In this document: positions 33,682 to 41,333 of the stretch, one piece after another | How positions within the stretch are numbered: position 1 is the first letter of the stretch | Layout: every line of letters begins with the position of its first letter | NCBI RefSeq assembly: GCF_022899245.1 | Contig: NZ_JALJAZ010000001.1 | Span: 1,767,501 to 1,831,500 of the forward strand | Reading direction: 5' to 3' | Source of the DNA: Falsirhodobacter halotolerans | GTDB taxonomy: Bacteria; Pseudomonadota; Alphaproteobacteria; Rhodobacterales; Rhodobacteraceae | Length of the DNA: 64,000 nt | The notes under the pieces: generated by a model | Seen by the model: only the letters and a program-made list of their open reading frames with translations | The model's database searches: none | Told to the model about the DNA's origin: nothing | Made by a program: the position numbers and the translations under genes

Positions 33682-34578
33682 ATGTACGACAAATCCGACC
33701 CGCGGGCGCAGCTTGCCCCCGCCCCGAAAGGCCCCGCCAAAGTTCTGACCGGTCTGGTGGCCGAAGAGCAGCTTGCGACCTTCTACGACACGCCGCCGCA
33801 GATCGACGATGCCGAGGGCAGGACGTGGTTCATACGCGGCCACAATTTCGTGGTCGCTTATTCCGAATTGAACCCGGGCGGCAGCCTGACCCGTCAAGAC
33901 CAGATCGACGAATATGTCGCGCTGATGCCCGACGCTCCTTCGATCCTTGTCGCAGGGGAAGACAGGGCCGAACTGGCGGGCGGTCATATCGCCTTCCTGC
34001 CTCCCGGAGCCAGCAGCGTCACTCTGCCCGAAGGCGGGGTTCTGGTCCGGCTTTTCACCGCCCGGTCCAGGGACATGGTCGAGAACTGTGCCAATGCCGC
34101 GGCCTATGAAAAGCCCCGGACCCATATCCCCGAATTCGCCCCCTGGCCCGCACCGCCCGAGGGGTTGAGGCTGCGCAGCTATTCATTGGACGTGCCGCCC
34201 GAAAAGGGCCGTTTCGGACGCATCTTCCGCTGCACGACCTTCATGGTGAACATGCTGGACGCGCGTGAAGGGCCGCGCGCGCCGTCCTCGGTCTCGCCTC
34301 ATCATCACGACGATTTCGAGCAGTGCTCGCTTCTGCTGGAAGGCGCCTACGACCATCACCTGCGCTGGCCGTGGACGACTGACATGGCCGACTGGCGCGC
34401 GGACAAGGCGATCGAGGTTACGGGCCCGTCGGTGCTGGTGATCCCGCCCCCGGTCATCCACACCAGTCGCGCCAAGGGTGAGGGACTTAACCGCCTGGTG
34501 GACATCTTCTGCCCCCCGCGCGAGGATTTCAACGCCAAGCCGGGCTGGGTGCTGAACGCCGCCGATTATCCCGCCTGA
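33682..34578 (+). CDS. Two-cupin protein of unknown substrate
   Basis: This 298-residue protein appears to have two beta-barrel cupin modules. The C-terminal one (about 170-290) shows the metal motif SSVSPHHHDDFEQCSLLLEG and the distal His in VLVIPPPVIHTSR. The N-terminal one (about 45-135) keeps the shape IAFLPPGASSVTLPEGG but lacks an obvious His cluster. It could be a dioxygenase, an isomerase or a non-enzymatic sensor. The ATG has GAGAGGC upstream. It is the last gene of the aldolase operon, with a hairpin following. I do not recognise a named family. Confidence 0.7.
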   Translation: MYDKSDPRAQLAPAPKGPAKVLTGLVAEEQLATFYDTPPQIDDAEGRTWFIRGHNFVVAYSELNPGGSLTRQDQIDEYVALMPDAPSILVAGEDRAELAGGHIAFLPPGASSVTLPEGGVLVRLFTARSRDMVENCANAAAYEKPRTHIPEFAPWPAPPEGLRLRSYSLDVPPEKGRFGRIFRCTTFMVNMLDAREGPRAPSSVSPHHHDDFEQCSLLLEGAYDHHLRWPWTTDMADWRADKAIEVTGPSVLVIPPPVIHTSRAKGEGLNRLVDIFCPPREDFNAKPGWVLNAADYPA

Positions 34579-34946
34579 CAAATGGGCGGGCCCCTGCCCC
34601 GCGTGGCGGGCCCGCCCCCGAATTCAAAGTGACGTGCCCTTGCTGACGCGACACTTGCCATTAGCGGACAATCCCGGCCCCCACCGCCGGTCTCGCGCCT
34701 GCGGCACTCGCTCAGTCAAACGCACGTGCCACCACGACGCCCATCGCCGCCCGGTTGGCTGGCGCGTCCACGACGCATCTGCGCACCGATCAGCCGTAAA
34801 AGCGCATCATTCACGCCCCCACGGCAAACGAAGCAGGTCGTTCCGGTGAACTCGTCAGATCCTGGCCCCAGCCCGGATGCTCCCCATCCCGCGCGTCAAA
34901 TGCCCTCCGTTCCGTCATTTCTGGCGGTCTTTCGACACTGGGCCGA
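34579..34946. other. 368-base gap between the aldolase-cupin operon and the VIT gene
   Basis: It begins with the hairpin at 34584-34617. The rest shows no reading frame with codon usage or features of a gene. Convergent stops flank it, so no promoter is required. Confidence 0.5.
34584..34617 (+). terminator. Perfect 10-bp hairpin after the cupin gene
   Basis: GGGCGGGCCC (34584-34593) pairs with GGGCCCGCCC (34608-34617) with a 14-base loop, six bases after the stop. No T-run. Confidence 0.6.
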
Positions 34947-35648
34947 TCACGCGTGAACGCCGAAGATCGTTCCGACTGCGGCCGTGATCGCCATGGCCGC
35001 GGCCCCCCAGAAGATGACGCGCGCCGCTGCGGGCCGTTTCGGCGCACCGCCCGCATGGGCCCCAAGCGTCCCAAGGACGCCCAAGCTGACAAGTGTCACG
35101 GGAATGACCACGCCGAAGATCATGGTGGGCGGCGCAAGCCAGGCGGCCATCAGCGGAACCGCCGCCGCGACGGAAAACGTCACGCCGGACGTGAACGCCG
35201 CCTGAAGCGGATTGGCCGAATTGATCTCGGACAGCCCGAGTTCCTCGCGAACATGCGCCCCAAGGGCGTCCTTTTCCGTCAGTTCACGGGCCACCAGCGC
35301 GGCGGTGGCGTGGGACAGGCCGCGCGCTTCGAAGATCGCGGCAAGCTCGGCCTCCTCGGCGATCGGTGTGGTCGCAAGAGCGTGGCGTTCGCGCGCGATG
35401 TCGGCCTTTTCCGTGTCGGACTGCGAACTGACCGACACATACTCTCCGGCGGCCATCGACATCGCCCCGGCGGCAAGGCCCGCCGCGCCGGCAATCAGGA
35501 CGGCCGTATGCCCCGGATCAGACGCCGCGACGCCGACGATCAGCGACGACACCGAAACGATACCGTCATTCGCCCCCAGAACCGCCGCCCGCAGCCAGCC
35601 CGAGCGGTTGATGTAATGCACTTCCTCATGGGCGGGTTCGGGGGTCAT
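34947..35648 (-). CDS. VIT1/CCC1-family iron/manganese transporter
   Basis: This 233-residue membrane protein has the VIT start (INRSGWLRAAVLGANDGIVS), where the Asp-Gly of helix one is conserved, then GAAGLAAGAMSMAAGEYVSV. A cytoplasmic acidic region (about 85-145) follows, and three C-terminal helices (AFTSGVTFSVAAAVPLMAAW and on). The family moves Fe2+ or Mn2+ out of the cytoplasm, typically into vacuoles in eukaryotes. It starts four bases after the cytochrome b561 stop on the same strand, so both probably share the promoter with the CTGTCAG-type box at 36186. Metal export under a PmrA-like regulator would fit iron sensing. Confidence 0.88.
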   Translation of the reverse strand: MTPEPAHEEVHYINRSGWLRAAVLGANDGIVSVSSLIVGVAASDPGHTAVLIAGAAGLAAGAMSMAAGEYVSVSSQSDTEKADIARERHALATTPIAEEAELAAIFEARGLSHATAALVARELTEKDALGAHVREELGLSEINSANPLQAAFTSGVTFSVAAAVPLMAAWLAPPTMIFGVVIPVTLVSLGVLGTLGAHAGGAPKRPAAARVIFWGAAAMAITAAVGTIFGVHA

Positions 35649-35652
35649 CCTC

Positions 35653-36141
35653 TCAACCCTTCGGGCGGATCATGCGCATCAAAAGCCCGTCGCGCAGAAT
35701 GAACTGGTGTGCGAGGGCGGCCGCCGCATGAAGACCTGCGACGATAAGCAAGGTATTGGCAAGAACGGCGTGCAAATCGCCGGTCGCCCCGATCCGGCCG
35801 AACCAGGTGACCGCGCCGAAGACCGGAACCGCCAGCATCAGCGCGTAAAGGGCGCGGTGAACCCAGACCGCCATGGATTGCAGGATCCCGCTGCCGCCGG
35901 GCTCGGGTGCGCCCTGGCCCAGACGAACGATCATCCGCAGCACGATCAGCGCAAGGACAGCCATGCCGACCCACACATGGATGGCGGGCTGGAAACCCGT
36001 GTCAGAGCCCGGAGTCGACCTCATCATCGCATCGAAGGCCCGCCCCATTCCGTCGCTGTAGATGTAGTTGAACACGACGAGGGCGGCGATGGCCCAGTGA
36101 ATCGCGATCTGCGTGCGGGTGTATCCGCTGCGATGGGTCAT
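35653..36141 (-). CDS. Cytochrome b561-family protein
   Basis: This 162-residue four-helix membrane protein resembles YodB/CybB-type cytochrome b561. Putative haem ligand histidines are in QIAIHWAIAALVVFN, AIHVWVGMAVLAL, AVWVHRALYALML and LANTLLIVAGLHAAAALAHQ. It could pass electrons between quinol and superoxide or another partner. The gene starts 44 bases downstream of a candidate response-regulator box and precedes the VIT gene by four bases. Length is normal for the family. Confidence 0.88.
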   Translation of the reverse strand: MTHRSGYTRTQIAIHWAIAALVVFNYIYSDGMGRAFDAMMRSTPGSDTGFQPAIHVWVGMAVLALIVLRMIVRLGQGAPEPGGSGILQSMAVWVHRALYALMLAVPVFGAVTWFGRIGATGDLHAVLANTLLIVAGLHAAAALAHQFILRDGLLMRMIRPKG

Positions 36142-36185
36142 GACGTTCCTCCCAAGGGTGACTGAAGCATGGATGTCATGCGCGG

Positions 36186-36203
36186 CTTACAGGAAACTGA
36201 CAG
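36186..36203. promoter_or_regulatory. Candidate PmrA/QseB-type box upstream of cytochrome b561
   Basis: On the plus strand CTTACAG-GAAA-CTGACAG; read toward the b561 gene it is CTGTCAG-N4-CTGTAAG. Direct repeats 11 bp apart are the classic form for OmpR-family activators. It matches boxes at 40569 and 42863 and has the same orientation relative to the gene. Confidence 0.55.
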
Positions 36204-36271
36204 TCGCCGGCACATTCCGGTTCTGCGGGGACGATGTCACACCGGATGTCCCCGCCGCGCAATTGAAAGCT

Positions 36272-36880
36272 TCACCGCAGGACGTAATCGACCTGCGATC
36301 CGTCATCCGCGGTGAAGCGGACATGGACAAGTTTGCTTCCCGCATACCAGACGTCACGATCCAGACCGCCGCGCACCGCGTAATGCGTGGCCTGAACCTG
36401 GCCCGATCCGGTCATGACGTTTTCCGCGCCCAGATTACGAACGGAGATCTGATCGGTGCTGCCGTCGATGGTGTTGAGAACGGAAGAGGCGTGAACGAGG
36501 TCGGCGTTCCAAAGGCTTGCGGGGACAAGCGCCGTGGCACCCACCTTGATGTCATGCGGGGTGCCATTGTCATCCGTTTTCGAATTGAGGGCGGCCAGCC
36601 GCCCTCCGCGCCACGTCTCGGTGCTGGTCTGGTTGAAACGGTAGGCGCTGATGCCGATGACCGGCAGCTTCACCGACACGTGGGTTGCAATATCCACGGT
36701 CAGGTCATTGCCCGACCCATGAAAGGTGGCAACATAGTCGCCGATATCACGGCCGTTGCGGATGACGTCGAAGGCCAATTGGCCGGATGCCGGGACGCTG
36801 GCCGCCGGGGCCGCCATTGCGGCAGGGGCCAAGGCCAATGCGGTCAGAAGCGTAAGAACGCGGGTCATATGCTGTGCCAT
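36272..36880 (-). CDS. Exported DUF6134-like protein
   Basis: This 202-residue protein has a signal peptide (MTRVLTLLTALALAPAAMAA; the ATG at 36880 starts MAQHMTRV). The mature part is a beta-rich domain resembling DUF6134: LAFDVIRNGRDIGDYVATF, DIATHVSVKLPVIGISAYRF, SLWNADLVHASSVLNTIDG and HVRFTADDGSQVDYVLR at the C-terminus. Its layout suggests a lipid- or hydrophobe-binding barrel such as DUF3108; that is inference. It is the last gene of the five-gene operon, one base after the dioxygenase stop, so it probably handles or presents the operon product in the periplasm. Confidence 0.75.
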   Translation of the reverse strand: MAQHMTRVLTLLTALALAPAAMAAPAASVPASGQLAFDVIRNGRDIGDYVATFHGSGNDLTVDIATHVSVKLPVIGISAYRFNQTSTETWRGGRLAALNSKTDDNGTPHDIKVGATALVPASLWNADLVHASSVLNTIDGSTDQISVRNLGAENVMTGSGQVQATHYAVRGGLDRDVWYAGSKLVHVRFTADDGSQVDYVLR

Positions 36881-36881
36881 G

Positions 36882-37745
36882 TCAAAGTGTTCCCATGCCG
36901 ATGAAAAGATTGCGATTGGTGTCTGCGATGGCGCGTCGGCCATGCATGACGCGCGTATTGTCCAGAATGGCGATATCGCCGTCCTGCCAGTTGATCTCGT
37001 GGGTCACGCCTTCGGCGATGGCGCGGATCTCCTCGATTTCGGTCGATGTCACTTCGGTCCCGTCCGCGAAGGTGTAGCGGGGCGGCTGATAGTTGTGCGA
37101 CGGGCCAAGGACCGCGTTGGCAAAGCCCCGCGTATCGCCGCCGAAGACCGAGGTTCGCACCGGGTCCAGCACGATCCGGTAGGTCAGCGAGCCATCGGCG
37201 TGCAGGTCGAAATCCTGATCCGGGATCGCGGCCTTGAATTGCAGCACATGATCCATCGTCACCTGCGCCGGGTCCGAGATGGCGGGATGTTCATTGGCAA
37301 GATACCGTTTCCAGATCGCTTCGGGAAGAATACGCTCCACCGTCATGCGCTGCGACCAGCGGGCCTGCCGCGCGTCGTCGAACCGGTCCCACACCGCCCG
37401 ACCGTCGCAGATCGTGGTCTGCGACCCCTCGAACGCGGCCGTCTGGGCGAAGAAGGTGACGATATCGGGGCATCGGGGGGTGTTGCCGTTCTCGATATGC
37501 AGGCCGATGGGGCCGTGGCCCGCCTCCACCATCTGCGTCGTGCCGGTGGTATGGTTGCGCGCCGGGTCGAAGGTGACGCGCTGGCACAGCATGGTCACCA
37601 CGCCCGAGAAATCGGCCATGTCGGGATCGAACCCGCGCAGCAGGGTCCAGCCGTCGCGGACAAGATCGTCGCGAATGGCGGCAAGCAGGCCGGGATCGGT
37701 CAGGCCACCCGGATGGTCGCGATGGCGCAGGATGTTGTAGGTCAT
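36882..37745 (-). CDS. TauD/TfdA-family Fe(II)/2-oxoglutarate-dependent dioxygenase-like protein
   Basis: This 287-residue protein has the TauD-type jelly roll. The facial-triad candidates are His-x-Glu in GLHIENGNTP (about residues 82-84) and the distal His in NTRVMHGRRAI (about 265), followed by the 2-oxoglutarate-binding Arg. TLLRGFDPDMADF is the family N-terminal motif. Glu in place of Asp at the second ligand is tolerated in some members. It would hydroxylate or desaturate a small molecule. It lies in the hemolysin-family operon, 14 bases after the SDR stop. Confidence 0.82.
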   Translation of the reverse strand: MTYNILRHRDHPGGLTDPGLLAAIRDDLVRDGWTLLRGFDPDMADFSGVVTMLCQRVTFDPARNHTTGTTQMVEAGHGPIGLHIENGNTPRCPDIVTFFAQTAAFEGSQTTICDGRAVWDRFDDARQARWSQRMTVERILPEAIWKRYLANEHPAISDPAQVTMDHVLQFKAAIPDQDFDLHADGSLTYRIVLDPVRTSVFGGDTRGFANAVLGPSHNYQPPRYTFADGTEVTSTEIEEIRAIAEGVTHEINWQDGDIAILDNTRVMHGRRAIADTNRNLFIGMGTL

Positions 37746-37759
37746 GATACCCTCGTCTT

Positions 37760-38545
37760 TCAGGAAGGACTGTGGTTGCGGGCGGCGGCGATGACCGCCG
37801 GATCGCGGACAAGGCGGATCAGCGCGCGGTCGATCAGGGCGGGCCGCAGGCGTTGCAGGGCCACGAACAGCCGCTCACGCGAGGCGGGCATCTGTTCGCG
37901 CCGCCGCGCGGCGATGGCGCGCCATGCATGGGCGGCCACCGTCTCCGTGCTGTCGAGCGTCATGGCCATCGGGCCGATCAGCGCATCGAACCCTTGCGCC
38001 GCATCCGTGCGCGTGGCGCGCGGCGCAAGATAGGTGACGGCAATCCCGCGGGGGGCCAGTTCCCGCCGCAACGCGTCCGAATAGCCGCGAAGCGCGAATT
38101 TCGACGCGGAATAGAGCGTGAAGTAGGGGAACGCGATGTCGCCGAACACCGAGCCGACATTGACGACCTGACCCCGGCTGACCTCCAATGCGCCCAGAAG
38201 ATCGCGGGTCAACGCCATCGGCGCGGCGACGTTCAGCGCCAGCGTCGCGGCAATGGTGGCATCGTCGCCGGTCTCCGCCATGCCCGACGGCACGACACCC
38301 GCATTGTTGACAAGGATGTCGAGGCCCGTGTCGGCCACCACCCGCGCGATCGTGGCGCGCCCGTCGGATGTGGTCACATCGGCGGGCAGGACAAGCGCAT
38401 CCCGCAGCCCCTTCGCCGTGTCGGCCAGCGCGTCGGCCCGGCGACCGACCAAAAGGAGGCGGTGGCCATGGCGGTCGGCCTCGATCGCAAGTGCGCGGCC
38501 GATGCCGGAGCCAGCCCCGGTGATCAGAACGGTGCGCGCGGTCAT
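37760..38545 (-). CDS. Short-chain dehydrogenase/reductase
   Basis: This 261-residue classical SDR has the cofactor motif TVLITGAGSGIGRALAIEAD, then NNAGVV. The catalytic Ser is in NVGSVFGDIAFPYFTLYSASK, which also gives YxxxK. The C-terminus (about 195-261) is helical and basic. The NRRAD-type loop LLVGRRADAL suggests NADPH use. The start overlaps the AMP-ligase stop (ATGA). In related operons an SDR follows an acyl-activating ligase and may reduce the activated acid or oxidise an alcohol. Confidence 0.85.
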   Translation of the reverse strand: MTARTVLITGAGSGIGRALAIEADRHGHRLLLVGRRADALADTAKGLRDALVLPADVTTSDGRATIARVVADTGLDILVNNAGVVPSGMAETGDDATIAATLALNVAAPMALTRDLLGALEVSRGQVVNVGSVFGDIAFPYFTLYSASKFALRGYSDALRRELAPRGIAVTYLAPRATRTDAAQGFDALIGPMAMTLDSTETVAAHAWRAIAARRREQMPASRERLFVALQRLRPALIDRALIRLVRDPAVIAAARNHSPS

Positions 38546-39909
38546 GCCGTCACCGCCAGCGCCGGAAGCGGAACCGTCCGTGCGCCGGGCGTCTGCGCGA
38601 TGCGCGCCGCGACCTGACGGTCGGCCAGCCCCGAGGAGCGGATAAGCCCCGCATGGCGCGGATCGGCAAAGACCAGCGCTTCGGGCCGGGCATATTCCGG
38701 CAGATCGGCCAGCCGCGCCGCAAGGGACAGCGTGTCGGGGGTGGCCGCGGCGGCCAGCACCAGAAGCAACCTGTCATCCGGCGTCAGGATCAGGGCCGCC
38801 GCCGGAATGGCAGGATCGGCCAGGGCGGCCGCCTCGACCCATTCGGGCGCGATATTGCGCCCCGACGCGCGCAGGATCATCCCGTCCCGCCGCCCCAGCA
38901 CCGTCAGCCGTCCCTCGGTCAGCCGCCCCATGTCGCCGGTCCGCCACGGCCCCGAATGGGGCGCGGCCCCCAGATAGCCTGCCATGACGTTCGGCCCATC
39001 CACCACGATCTCTCCATCCTCAAGCCACAGGTCCACGCCGGTCACCGGCACCATTCCCGTGCCATGCGCGGGGGTGATCGCGACGACCGATGATGCTTCC
39101 GAAAGGCCGTATCCCTCGGCCACGGGCAGGCCGAGGGTACGCGCCTCGCCCAGCAGTTCCGGCGCGACGGGCGCGCCGCCCACCGCGATATACCGCAGGC
39201 TGTCCGGCGCCCGGCCCCCCTGACGCAGCGCCGCGACCCACAGGGTCAGTTGGCGGGGGGCCAGAACCGTCACGGTCGGGCGGGATGCGTCGGCAAATCG
39301 CGCAAGCGGCGCGCCGTTGCCGCTGAACAGGCAGGACTGGCCTTCCGCCGCGATCACGGTTTCCGCACCTGCCAGCACCGGCACGAAGATGCCGCAGATC
39401 TGTTCCAGCAATTGCGCTTGTGGCAGCACCGAAAGATAGCGGTCGTCCGCCACGGCACCGATGGCGGCAGCCAGCGCCTGCGTCTGCGCGGTCAACTGGC
39501 GATCCCCAAGCACCACCCCCTTGGGCCGTCCCGTGGTGCCCGAGGTGTAGATGATCCGCTCTGACCCGCCGGAATAGGTCAGCGCCAGCGCCTGATCGGA
39601 GCGGGGCAGCCGGTCGATCAGCGTGGCCCCGGAATCGGCCAGCAGATGCGCGATCTGCCCGTCCGAGAAGAACGCCGGCACCGGAACGACGCGGCATCCC
39701 GCCAAGGTCGCGGCCAGATCGGCGATGACATAGTCGATGCCGCTCAGATGCAGGCCGACCGTTCGGGGGCCGGCGGCGAAGGCCTTCGCGGCGTGGGTGA
39801 TCGCGTCCGCCAGGCCCCCCCAGCTGATGCGGCGGTCGGCATGGCGGAATGCGGTCGCATCGGCCCGTGTGCGGGCATGGCGGGACAGGGCGTCAAAGAT
39901 GGGGTGCAT
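38542..39909 (-). CDS. AMP-dependent synthetase/ligase lacking the C-terminal catalytic Lys motif
   Basis: This 455-residue ANL-family protein has P-loop RIIYTSGTTGRPKGVV, EGYGLSEASSVV, WRTGDMGRLTEG, hinge LGRRDGMILRASG and NIAPEWVEAAAL. It is about 60 residues shorter than usual, and the C-terminal subdomain ends without the xxGKxxR lysine needed for adenylate formation in typical members. It may therefore bind or transfer a preformed acyl-adenylate, or use a different chemistry. The ATG at 39909 overlaps the hemolysin-family gene by 17 bases and has AAGGTG upstream. It is tightly coupled to the SDR downstream. Confidence 0.82.
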   Translation of the reverse strand: MHPIFDALSRHARTRADATAFRHADRRISWGGLADAITHAAKAFAAGPRTVGLHLSGIDYVIADLAATLAGCRVVPVPAFFSDGQIAHLLADSGATLIDRLPRSDQALALTYSGGSERIIYTSGTTGRPKGVVLGDRQLTAQTQALAAAIGAVADDRYLSVLPQAQLLEQICGIFVPVLAGAETVIAAEGQSCLFSGNGAPLARFADASRPTVTVLAPRQLTLWVAALRQGGRAPDSLRYIAVGGAPVAPELLGEARTLGLPVAEGYGLSEASSVVAITPAHGTGMVPVTGVDLWLEDGEIVVDGPNVMAGYLGAAPHSGPWRTGDMGRLTEGRLTVLGRRDGMILRASGRNIAPEWVEAAALADPAIPAAALILTPDDRLLLVLAAAATPDTLSLAARLADLPEYARPEALVFADPRHAGLIRSSGLADRQVAARIAQTPGARTVPLPALAVTA

Positions 39910-40546
39910 GGGGGGGCACCTTGTGCGAAATGCGGGACGAGCGAGGCATGAAGCGGAGCGGATCGCCCCGTTCCTGAAGGGCGCAGACCCACGGGTCCGT
40001 GTCATAGTAGCGGCCCCACGCGGCAGCGTCGGGCAGGCATTCGCGCCGTGCAGGGGCCAGTGTCAGCAGCGGCACGCCGGTGCGCCGCAAAAGCGCGGCC
40101 AGCGGGGTGGTGGCGGTGAACAGGCACCAGGACTTGGCGCGACGGCGGGCTTCGGCGGCGATTTCCTCGATCAGCGGCAGGGTGGCGATGGCCCGTGGAC
40201 AGGCCATGGACACGACCTCCAGAATATCGTCGTTCCGCACCGGTTCGGCCGCGGTTTGCGACAGGATGTCGGCCACGGGGCGGTCGAGATAGGCTTGCGA
40301 GAAAAACCCGCTTTCCGCCCCCCGGATGCCCGCCGCCCCGAGGATCACCCCCGAGGGCGATCGGGCAACCGCCAGATCGACGGCGGGGACCGTAATCGTG
40401 GCCTGATAGACGTGGTGGAAATGGGCCCGTATCATCCCGGCCGCGTCCGGCCAGCCGTTATCGGATGGCGGCAGGATGTCCAGCCGCAGGGTATGGTCCG
40501 GGGAATGGCGCAGTGCTTGCATGAAAGGGCCCTTCGCATGGTTCAT
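39893..40546 (-). CDS. Thermostable hemolysin-family protein (GNAT-like)
   Basis: This 217-residue protein matches the thermostable hemolysin family: IRAHFHHVYQATITV, GVILGAAGIRGAESGFFSQAY, RNDDILEVVSMACPRAI and the C-terminal AAWGRYYDTDPWVCA. The shape is that of an acyltransferase/autoinducer-synthase-like fold as I recall it, so the haemolysin name may mislead. It heads a five-gene operon with an AMP ligase, SDR, dioxygenase and exported protein, suggesting N-acyl or lipid product synthesis. The ATG at 40546 has weak spacing; an internal ATG at 40522 with GAAGGG seven bases upstream may be the true start. A regulator box at 40569 lies just upstream. Confidence 0.8.
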   Translation of the reverse strand: MNHAKGPFMQALRHSPDHTLRLDILPPSDNGWPDAAGMIRAHFHHVYQATITVPAVDLAVARSPSGVILGAAGIRGAESGFFSQAYLDRPVADILSQTAAEPVRNDDILEVVSMACPRAIATLPLIEEIAAEARRRAKSWCLFTATTPLAALLRRTGVPLLTLAPARRECLPDAAAWGRYYDTDPWVCALQERGDPLRFMPRSSRISHKVPPHAPHL

Positions 40547-40568
40547 GCCCCCGCTCTAAAGCCCCCCA

Positions 40569-40586
40569 CTTGCAGCAACCTTACAG
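40569..40586. promoter_or_regulatory. Candidate PmrA/QseB-type box between the hemolysin operon and the two-component genes
   Basis: CTTGCAG-CAAC-CTTACAG on the plus strand; read toward the hemolysin-family operon it is CTGTAAG-N4-CTGCAAG. It could serve the operon, the response regulator gene, or both. Confidence 0.6.
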
Positions 40587-40679
40587 ACAGCCCCGATCCG
40601 GTCACGAAAGCGCGACCGGGTGAATCCCGTTGATCTGCCCCCCAAGGCCAGTCATGTTCGCGACGACGGGGGGAATTGA

Positions 40680-41333
40680 ATGCGCATATTGCTGATTGAG
40701 GATGAGGACGACATCGCCCACGCGCTGGTTCGTTTCCTGCGCGCGCAAGGCCACGCGGTCGATCACGCGCCCGATCTTGACGGCGCCCGCGCGGCGCTGG
40801 ACGTGGCGGTGTTCGACACGATCCTGCTCGATCTCGCGCTGCCCGACGGATCGGGGTTGACGCTTCTGCGCGATCTGCGGCGGGGCGGAAACCGCGTGCC
40901 GGTCATCATCGCCACCGCGCATGACCAGATATCCGAACGGATCGCGGGATTGGATGCGGGCGCGGATGATTACGTCGTCAAACCCTACGATCTGGCCGAG
41001 ATCGAGGCCCGTCTTCGCGCCCATGCCCGCCGCGCCTCGGGGGATCCGGCCCCCGAAAGCCGTCTGGGTGCGCTGCGGATCGACCGCGCGGGCGCCCGCC
41101 TTTTCAGGGGCGATGCCGAGATCCGGCTCACATCGCGCGAATGGGCCCTGTTCGACGCCCTGCTGTCGTCACGGGGACGCGTGCTGTCGAAACAGGTGCT
41201 TGAACAGCGGCTTTACGCGTTCGACGACGCGATCGAGGGGAACGCGGTCGAAGTCTATGTCTCGCGCCTGCGGGGCAAGCTGGGTGCGGACGCGATCGAG
41301 ACGCGGCGCGGGCTGGGATACCTCATCCCGTGA
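40680..41333 (+). CDS. OmpR-family response regulator (PmrA/QseB-like)
   Basis: This 217-residue regulator has a receiver domain (1-115) with acidic pocket EDED, phospho-acceptor Asp51 in TILLDLALPDG, Thr in IIATAHDQ and Lys in DYVVKPYDL. The winged-helix DNA-binding domain (about 125-217) has LTSREWALFDALLSSRGRV and ETRRGLGYLIP at the end. The size and sequence style are those of the PmrA/QseB branch. It overlaps the kinase gene (GTGA). eptA, dgkA and three matching direct-repeat boxes nearby suggest envelope-modification control. Confidence 0.92.
   Translation: MRILLIEDEDDIAHALVRFLRAQGHAVDHAPDLDGARAALDVAVFDTILLDLALPDGSGLTLLRDLRRGGNRVPVIIATAHDQISERIAGLDAGADDYVVKPYDLAEIEARLRAHARRASGDPAPESRLGALRIDRAGARLFRGDAEIRLTSREWALFDALLSSRGRVLSKQVLEQRLYAFDDAIEGNAVEVYVSRLRGKLGADAIETRRGLGYLIP

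Noticed and set aside
39893-40546. Haemolysin toxin
   Set aside because: No signal peptide or pore-forming feature; the operon context is biosynthetic, so only the family name is kept.
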